From NCBI GenBank assembly GCA_040264895.1, contig JBDQHL010000008.1:1-45576 (forward strand): a stretch of 45,576 nt of DNA, read 5' to 3'. The stretch comes from PGYR01 sp040264895 (lineage in GTDB: Bacteria > Bacteroidota > Ignavibacteria > Kapaibacteriales > UBA2268). The notes beneath the pieces are model-generated. The model worked only from the letters and a program-made list of their open reading frames with translations. It had not been told where the DNA came from and searched no databases. The translations under genes and the position numbers were made by a program. Shown here piece by piece: positions 40,387 to 45,576 of the stretch (within the stretch, counting starts at the first letter, position 1; each line of letters opens with the position of its first letter).

Positions 40387-41349
40387 TTAGGCTAATAGCT
40401 CTGCTAAGTCAAACATATAAGGCTGTAATTCTTTTCTTCTTGTCCAAGTTTCTTGGAATGGAGTGTAAGTAATATTATGATGAACACGCCCAACTAATAC
40501 ATTTGTCTTGCCAGCTAATAATGCATCAACTGCTGTTAGTCCCAAATGACTGGCTAATGTTCTATCTCTTACTGTAGGAGAACCGCCACGCTGAATGTGC
40601 CCTAATACCGCACACTTTGCATCTATATTATATTCTCCTTTTAGTGCTTCTGCTAATTCGTAAGCGCCTTTGTACTTTCCGCCGCCTTCACCTATCACAA
40701 TAATAGTTCTGTTGTGATAACCTAACTGAGTGTATTTTTCATAGAGCAATTCTAAGTTAGTAACTGCTTCTGGTACAGATATATATTCCGCTCCACATGA
40801 AATACCTACTTCCATTGCGATATGTCCTTCGTGCCTTCCCATTACTTCCACTATGAACACACGACCATGTGAGTCAGCTGTGTCTCTAATTCTGTCTATT
40901 GCCTCTGCTGCAGTGTTACAAGCAGTATCAAATCCAATAGTGTAATAAGTACCATATAGATCATTGTCAATTGTACCAGGAGTTCCTACAACTCTGATTG
41001 CGTGTTCTTTGAATAATGCATGTGCACCCTTTAAAGTACCATCACCACCACAAGTAATAAGCCCATCAATATTATGATCTTTTAGGTTTTGAGCAGCTTT
41101 TGCTCTTCCTTCTTTCGACATAAATACTTCGGAGCGACTTGTTTTTAATATTGTACCACCATGCGACACTATGTTTACTGTGTCTTTTCTTTCTAATTTT
41201 TTGAAGTCACCTGCAATTAAGCCTTCATAGCCACCAATTACACCATTCACTTCCAACCCGCGGGCAAGACCTGTTCTAACAACTGCTCTTATGTGTGCAT
41301 TCATTCCTGGTGCATCACCACCACTTGTTAATATAGCAATTCTTTTCAT
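40387..41349 (-). CDS. pfkA: 6-phosphofructokinase, ATP-dependent
   Basis: 320 residues. Phosphorylates fructose 6-phosphate to fructose 1,6-bisphosphate in glycolysis. ILTSGGDAPGMNAHIRAVV opens the ATP-binding region, ITCGGDGTLKGAHAL supplies the phosphate loop, PGTIDNDLYGTYYTIGFDTA the catalytic Asp, and EVMGRHEGHIAMEVG and AVLGHIQRGGSP the substrate and regulatory segments. Gly after GGD and Gly (not Lys) in PGTIDND point to ATP rather than PPi as donor. It overlaps fmt by 4 bp (ATGA). Confidence 0.95.
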   Translation of the reverse strand: MKRIAILTSGGDAPGMNAHIRAVVRTGLARGLEVNGVIGGYEGLIAGDFKKLERKDTVNIVSHGGTILKTSRSEVFMSKEGRAKAAQNLKDHNIDGLITCGGDGTLKGAHALFKEHAIRVVGTPGTIDNDLYGTYYTIGFDTACNTAAEAIDRIRDTADSHGRVFIVEVMGRHEGHIAMEVGISCGAEYISVPEAVTNLELLYEKYTQLGYHNRTIIVIGEGGGKYKGAYELAEALKGEYNIDAKCAVLGHIQRGGSPTVRDRTLASHLGLTAVDALLAGKTNVLVGRVHHNITYTPFQETWTRRKELQPYMFDLAELLA

Positions 41350-42278
41350 TCTACTTTACCTTCTTTGTTTCCTCTGTATCCAGCTAAGAAATCTTCTATT
41401 TTCATAACTTTCTTTCCTGCTGGCTGTATCAATAATACTTTAACACTTCCAGACGAAGTTTGTAACAGGAAATTATCATTTTCCATTGAAAAATGTCCAG
41501 AAATTCCACTTTTATTGTCAAATACTTCACATTTCAAGAATTTTACTTTTTTGCCATCCCACTCTGTCCAAGCTCCAGGTATTGGCGACATACCATTTAT
41601 AAAGTTCTTCAACTCGGTAGCACTTAGATTGAAGTTAATATAACAGTCTTCCCTTAATATCTTTGGTGCTGGTGTAGCTAAGCTATCATCTTGGGGCTTT
41701 AATTTATAGTTTGGCTTCGATAAAATATGACAAGATTCAACGGCCAATTCAGCAGCCATTGGCATCATTGCATCGTGCAGTTCACCTGCAGTCATTGTCG
41801 GAGTAATGTCTAACTCCTTGGTCCCAATTATCTGGCCGGTATCAATGTTCTTATCTAATACGAATGAAGTAACACCTGTTCGAGTTTCACCTTTGATAAT
41901 AGCCCAATTGATTGGTGCTGCACCTCGGTATTTTGGTAATATACTTGTATGCACATTGAACGATGCAATCTTTGGTAATGTAAATACCCTTTCTGGTAAT
42001 ATTCTGAATGCTACAACACAGAAAATATCTGCATCATAAGTCATTAGTTTTTCAGCAAACTCATTATCTTTTAGTGACTCAGGTTCCAATACTTCGAGTC
42101 CTAGCTCTAGAGCTGCAGACTTTACTGGTGTTGGAGTTAGCTTTCTACCTCTTCCTCTTGGTTTATCTGGGGCAGTTACTACTGCTACTACATCGAACTC
42201 ACTAGCAACGGCTTTTAGTGTTGGTACAGAAAACTCTGGTGTACCCATAAAAACAACTTTTAGCTTTTCGCTACTCAT
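41346..42278 (-). CDS. fmt: Methionyl-tRNA formyltransferase
   Basis: 310 residues. Formylates initiator Met-tRNA with 10-formyl-THF. The N-terminal Rossmann domain VVFMGTPEFSVPTLKAV, the substrate loop APDKPRGRGRKLTPTPVK and the catalytic FNVHTSILPKYRGAAPINWA (Asn and His) with DKNIDTGQI (Asp) are all present. The C-terminal OB-fold domain includes FINGMSPIPGAWTEWDGKKV. It overlaps dut and pfkA by 4 bp each. No def (deformylase) gene, a frequent partner, is adjacent. Confidence 0.96.
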   Translation of the reverse strand: MSSEKLKVVFMGTPEFSVPTLKAVASEFDVVAVVTAPDKPRGRGRKLTPTPVKSAALELGLEVLEPESLKDNEFAEKLMTYDADIFCVVAFRILPERVFTLPKIASFNVHTSILPKYRGAAPINWAIIKGETRTGVTSFVLDKNIDTGQIIGTKELDITPTMTAGELHDAMMPMAAELAVESCHILSKPNYKLKPQDDSLATPAPKILREDCYINFNLSATELKNFINGMSPIPGAWTEWDGKKVKFLKCEVFDNKSGISGHFSMENDNFLLQTSSGSVKVLLIQPAGKKVMKIEDFLAGYRGNKEGKVE

Positions 42279-42733
42279 TGTTTTACTCCTGTGCTACCAA
42301 ACCCACCTTCACCTCTGTCAGTTTCGTCTAACTCTTCTACTTCGTCCCAAGCTATATGCTCGTATTGAGCTATTACCAATTGTGCTATTCTGTCACCTCT
42401 TTCTATAACAAAGTCTTCATTACCGAAGTTTGCTAATATAATCTTAATCTCTCCACGGTAATCACTATCCACAGTGCCTGGTGCGTTGAGTGCGAAAACA
42501 CCTTTCTTAGCGGCAAGTCCACTTCTTGAACGCACTTGGCATTCGTAACCAGCTTCCAAAGCTATTGACAAATTGGTTGGCACCATTGCTACGCCTCCAC
42601 TTGCTATTGTCACTGGAGCATCTACTGAGGCAAACACATCCATTCCTGCTGAGCCGTTAGTAGCGTATTTTGGTAGTGGTAAATCTGAATACTTATCGTC
42701 TATTCTTTTTATTCTTATCTTCATTTCTGTCAT
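42275..42733 (-). CDS. dut: dUTP diphosphatase
   Basis: 152 residues, trimeric dUTPase. Hydrolyses dUTP to dUMP, keeping uracil out of DNA and supplying dTMP synthesis. All five motifs are visible: NGSAGMDVFASVD (1), RSRSGLAAKKGV (2), NAPGTVDSDYRGEIKIIL (3), RGDRIAQLVIAQYE (4) and RGEGGFGSTG (5, the mobile arm). The first 14 codons overlap the 3' end of the RsmI-like gene. The last 4 bp overlap the start of fmt. Confidence 0.96.
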   Translation of the reverse strand: MTEMKIRIKRIDDKYSDLPLPKYATNGSAGMDVFASVDAPVTIASGGVAMVPTNLSIALEAGYECQVRSRSGLAAKKGVFALNAPGTVDSDYRGEIKIILANFGNEDFVIERGDRIAQLVIAQYEHIAWDEVEELDETDRGEGGFGSTGVKQ

Positions 42734-43763
42734 TTCCTTTTTTCATTCCATCAAAATTTCTATTGCTATCTCCATCCTTTTTCCATCCAGAAGAACTTGA
42801 TCTTCTTGGAGGTCTGTCGCCATCTTTTTTCCAATCCGAAGAACTTGATCTTCTCGCTGATCTGTCGTCGTCTTTTCTCCAACCAGAAGTTCCCGATCTG
42901 TTATCAGGTCTGTCATCTTCTCGGCTACGTCTTCTTTTTCTAGAGTCTCCGTATTCACGTTTTCTTGGCTTATTCACCCAGTCGGATTTTGACTTATAAT
43001 TTTCTCTATCATAGGAGTCAATTTTTTCTGCTCTTTTGTCCACGAACTCTCTTTTCTTAACTGGTAAACCCGATACATTACCTTCTACACAGAATACGAA
43101 CTCCATCTTGACTTTCTTCTCTTTGAACTTTTCTAATAGCTCAGAGATAGTACCATAGTGGTGAGTCTCGTTTTTCATGGTTAAATTACAAGCCAAGTAA
43201 GCACGTCTGTCTGGTATTACCTGAGCAGCGTCTTCCAATAATGGCATTAGTCTGTAAGGAGTTTCAAGTAGACAGAAAGTCGAATCCATTTTAGATAGTT
43301 TTCTAAGTTCAGCAACCCTTTCGGTAGTTGTGCGTGGGAGAAATCCAGCAAAATAGAATGAATCTATATCGAATGTACTACGCACCAATGCAGTCATTAT
43401 ACTTGTAGCACCAGGTAATACTTGCACATCGATATCACGGCTAATAGCTGAATTAATAAGCTGACTTCCTGGGTCAGCGAAAGCCGGTGTGCCACAATCT
43501 GAGATGAGGGCAATAGTCTTGCCTTCTTCAATTTTTAGTATGAATTCAGGATATCGTTCTCCTTCATCTTTCACGGTTATGCTATCCAGCTCTTTGTCTA
43601 AGCTAAAGTATTTTAGCAATGCAGTAGCTTCCTTAAAGTTTTCGCAAACTATTAGGTCAGCTTCTCTCAATACGTTTAGTGCTCTGATTGTAATATCGTT
43701 GAAATTCCCTATTGGGGTTGATACTACGTAGAGTCTTCCTTCTTCTGGTTTTAATTTACTCAA
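42693..43763 (-). CDS. RsmI-like SAM methyltransferase paralogue with charged repeat tail
   Basis: 356 residues. The first 235 form a tetrapyrrole-methylase/RsmI-type domain (RLYVVSTPIGNFNDITIRAL, TIALISDCGTPAFADPGSQL, VLPGATSIMTALVRSTF, FYFAGFLPR). The CEDTR motif of RsmI is replaced by IVCENFKEATALL, and the HNE motif by TVKDEGERYP, so the target probably differs from C1402. A low-complexity basic/acidic tail of about 100 residues, with units such as SSSSDWKKDGDRPPRR, resembles disordered RNA-binding tails of RNA helicases. It heads a six-gene overlapping operon and overlaps dut by 41 bp. It may be an RsmI-family protein with a different rRNA target, or a non-catalytic one. The canonical rsmI is at 30666-31355. 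Confidence 0.75.
   Translation of the reverse strand: MSKLKPEEGRLYVVSTPIGNFNDITIRALNVLREADLIVCENFKEATALLKYFSLDKELDSITVKDEGERYPEFILKIEEGKTIALISDCGTPAFADPGSQLINSAISRDIDVQVLPGATSIMTALVRSTFDIDSFYFAGFLPRTTTERVAELRKLSKMDSTFCLLETPYRLMPLLEDAAQVIPDRRAYLACNLTMKNETHHYGTISELLEKFKEKKVKMEFVFCVEGNVSGLPVKKREFVDKRAEKIDSYDRENYKSKSDWVNKPRKREYGDSRKRRRSREDDRPDNRSGTSGWRKDDDRSARRSSSSDWKKDGDRPPRRSSSSGWKKDGDSNRNFDGMKKGNDRNEDKNKKNRR
42765..42896 (-). repeat. 48-bp coding tandem repeat (2.75 copies)
   Basis: Encodes residues 290-333 of the RsmI-like protein: SGTSGWRKDDDRSARR, SSSSDWKKDGDRPPRR and SSSSGWKKDGDS, i.e. a 16-residue period. The last two DNA units are close to identical and the first is diverged. Copy-number change would keep the reading frame. 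Confidence 0.8.
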
Positions 43764-44057
43764 TTTGGTATTTCTTTGTTTTTATAGAGTTCTAAATTAA
43801 CTAAAAATTATATGAACTCGAAGTGAAGAACATTGTATTGGGTTTTTACTTATGACAAAATGAGTGTATAATTAAGGAAAGTTGCTTTAGAGTGAGGGAA
43901 TTTTATATTTCTCCCATGTCCGCTAAAAACTGTAAAGTTAAATATCCCCATTAATAAATATTAATCAAAAGCTAGCCGGATATGGAAAACTTTTATTTGG
44001 AAATATATATATATAATATTACTCCTGATTTGTAATTAATAACAATTATTAAAATTT
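43764..44057. other. Intergenic divergent-promoter region
   Basis: 294 bp between the RsmI-like gene (minus) and the partial secreted gene (plus). A possible plus-strand promoter, TTTACT (43845-43850), 16 bp, TATAAT (43867-43872), would give a leader of about 180 nt. An alternating AT run lies at about 44006-44016. I see no coding frame, strong hairpin or recognised riboswitch. Upstream signals for the six-gene minus operon must lie near 43764-43830 but are not distinct. Confidence 0.35.
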
Positions 44058-45576
44058 ATGAGAAATACAATAATTATACTAACATTCATAATGTGTGCTA
44101 TCAGTTTTGTTAGCGCACAATATGAAAGATTGTCTCATTATAACATCTATACTGATTACCTTAAAATTGAACATTTAGATAACCAATCTTTTGTAGCTTA
44201 TGGAGGTAATGGAAATGTATTGAAAACAGATAATACTTTCCAGAGTTGGACACAGGAATTTTCTGGAATTCATAATGATATTCTGAAAGTAAGTCAGTAT
44301 GAAGATATACTATATGGTATTACTAGAAATGGCGAGTTTATAAAATCAACTGACAAAGGCAATTGGTGGACTTCTGAAGCTATATCTGAAGATATGTTTA
44401 ATGACTTCTATATTGATAATGGAACATTTTATATCTCTAAATTAACGGATTCGGTACTTTATTCAAATGACCAAGGTAATACTTGGCAATCAATTTATGT
44501 AGCGGAAGATACTTTAAGAGCTATCCACTCTATCGATAATCAAATAATAGTCAATAAGAACTATAGAGAACTATTGATATTCAAGGATAATAAATGGGAG
44601 AGTTTTCCTTTGCCAAATATAGCACTCGGCTTTCCTTCTGTTAATATAAGAAGCAAGGGGGAAAAGTTATTTCTCTTTGTTGGGTCTGACTTAGCTATTT
44701 TAAATGAAAGCTTAGAGTGGACTGAATATGACCTTAATGAACCAGGTATAAGAGATGTAATAGAAACAGAAACTGAACTAATATGTTTCGCATTTAATAG
44801 TTATACAAATACTTTATCTGTTGCTTATTGTGACAAATTTACCCAATTGCTTAATAAAAGAGAAATAATCAAAGACTATAATCTACATGAGCTTTATCAT
44901 CTTGTCCAATACGCTGCTAAAGATGGTAAAGGAAACATATTCGCAACAGGAGCGGGTAAGACTATATTTACGAAACAAAATAATGAAACTGAATGGGAAA
45001 CAGTCACTTCGTTTATGATACCTTTGGTGGATAATTTGACAGCTCAATATATAGAAGACAAGAACAATTGGGGTTTTTCAACTTCAGACAGAAACTTTAT
45101 AAAAACAGATGATGGTGGTGTTAGTTTTCAGCAAGGAGAATATTTTGCCAATGATACTATTAGCTTAACAGAAATATTCCCTAGATATTTTAAAAAAGTT
45201 GATTACATTTCTCTTGACACAATTCATATCCAATTTACAACAGGAGACAGCTCTGCCATAAGTATTGATGGTGGAATGACTTTCGATAAATATATTGATA
45301 GTAGTAGTCTCAAATTACTTACTAAACATGCTGATTATGATGATTTTAGTATATATTACAGAGGATATACTCAATTTGACGATTATGTACTTTTTTTTAG
45401 AGTTGAGGATAGCACAATTGTAGATACAATATTTAGAATGGATGATAGGTATCCTATCAATATTACAGATTATGACGGCAAACTTTTGATATTAGCTGAA
45501 GATAAAGATAATCAAGAATATGAAATTTACCTAACGGACACAAAATTTGATAATTCTAAAGAAGTATTTTCTTTCA
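44058..45576 (+). CDS. Secreted beta-propeller-like protein (3' end outside window)
   Basis: Open frame from the ATG at 44058 to the window end (506 codons, no stop). A signal peptide (RNTIIILTFIMCAISFVSAQ) predicts export. The mature part carries BNR/Asp-box-like motifs, such as KSTDKGNWWTSEA, YSNDQGNTWQSIY and KTDDGGVSFQQGEYF, spaced between beta-strand runs, as in photosynthesis-system/sortilin-type propellers of FCB bacteria. Proteins of this layout often end in a sorting domain, which would lie beyond the window here. No catalytic residue set (sialidase-type Arg triad) is evident. Function is unknown. Confidence 0.7.
   Translation, partial: MRNTIIILTFIMCAISFVSAQYERLSHYNIYTDYLKIEHLDNQSFVAYGGNGNVLKTDNTFQSWTQEFSGIHNDILKVSQYEDILYGITRNGEFIKSTDKGNWWTSEAISEDMFNDFYIDNGTFYISKLTDSVLYSNDQGNTWQSIYVAEDTLRAIHSIDNQIIVNKNYRELLIFKDNKWESFPLPNIALGFPSVNIRSKGEKLFLFVGSDLAILNESLEWTEYDLNEPGIRDVIETETELICFAFNSYTNTLSVAYCDKFTQLLNKREIIKDYNLHELYHLVQYAAKDGKGNIFATGAGKTIFTKQNNETEWETVTSFMIPLVDNLTAQYIEDKNNWGFSTSDRNFIKTDDGGVSFQQGEYFANDTISLTEIFPRYFKKVDYISLDTIHIQFTTGDSSAISIDGGMTFDKYIDSSSLKLLTKHADYDDFSIYYRGYTQFDDYVLFFRVEDSTIVDTIFRMDDRYPINITDYDGKLLILAEDKDNQEYEIYLTDTKFDNSKEVFSF

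Noticed and set aside
42670..42999. 109-codon Ser/Leu-rich plus-strand frame with apparent repeats
   Set aside because: Its repeats are the complement of the 48-bp repeats in the RsmI-like tail. There is no independent evidence for it.
44006..44016. Alternating AT run as a functional microsatellite
   Set aside because: It is short, imperfect and in AT-rich intergenic DNA. Nothing distinguishes it from background.

Overview
The window is AT-rich chromosomal DNA (roughly a third G+C by eye) from a Bacteroidota/FCB-group bacterium. The clearest lineage evidence is a set of secreted proteins that end in a type IX secretion (T9SS) sorting domain of the form 'YPNP...G.Y.L.I...G...KK.IV'. There are five: a CotH/lamin-tail protein, an intradiol-dioxygenase-like protein, a kelch-like protein, a carboxypeptidase-regulatory-like repeat protein and a reprolysin-like metalloprotease. 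Other support is an atpD-atpC pair separated from the rest of the ATP synthase genes, two PPK2 genes, and group-I BirA and CoaX. Several genes have recognisable Shine-Dalgarno sequences, which is less typical of Bacteroidia and Flavobacteriia and would fit a Chlorobi/Ignavibacteria/Kapabacteria-like branch. That placement is inference. I see no rRNA, CRISPR array, insertion sequence, prophage or integrase.

Layout. 1-5.8 kb (minus): glycosyltransferase, M24 peptidase, guaB, atpDC. 6.0 kb: tRNA-Ser(GCU) with a terminator. 6.1-10.9 kb: TPR-like protein, EamA transporter, CotH/LTD protein and a lipoprotein. 11.0-14.8 kb (plus): a 29-residue membrane peptide coupled to a threonine/serine dehydratase, a His-rich polytopic membrane protein, the dioxygenase-like protein and a DUF1801 protein. 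14.8-16.4 kb (minus): tandem PPK2 kinases. 16.6-21.1 kb: DUF4153 membrane protein, Qnr-like pentapeptide protein, kelch-like protein, small membrane protein. 21.2-25.4 kb: icd and a large surface protein, divergent. 25.4-26.6 kb: two adjacent decayed genes (a DsbA/FrnE-like protein and a MATE transporter), each keeping both ends and lacking the middle. 26.6-28.95 kb (minus): tRNA-Gln, prs, rplY, pth. 29.1-30.1 kb (minus): a NifX-like protein paired with a single-domain flavoprotein. 30.2-36.4 kb (plus): tadA, rsmI, tmk, metalloprotease, proline dehydrogenase, EEP-family lipoprotein. 36.4-38.7 kb: lpxH, birA, coaX. 38.7-43.8 kb (minus): a six-gene overlapping operon, rsmI-like/dut/fmt/pfkA/nadK/lgt. 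44.06 kb to the end: a partial secreted beta-propeller-like protein.

Most genes are housekeeping: nucleotide supply (guaB, prs, tmk, dut), translation (tadA, rsmI, fmt, pth, rplY, two tRNAs), energy and carbon metabolism (atpDC, icd, pfkA, nadK, PRODH) and envelope lipid or lipoprotein maturation (lpxH, lgt). They are interspersed with exported surface proteins.

I did not find a convincing new defence or mobile system. The most unusual observations are: the two neighbouring internal-deletion pseudogenes; birA and lgt, whose family-conserved N-termini can only be reached from non-AUG (AUU and AUC/AUA) starts; the coupled 29-residue membrane peptide before the dehydratase; the compact NifX-like/flavoprotein pair; and the RsmI paralogue with a changed signature motif and a 48-bp-repeat tail.
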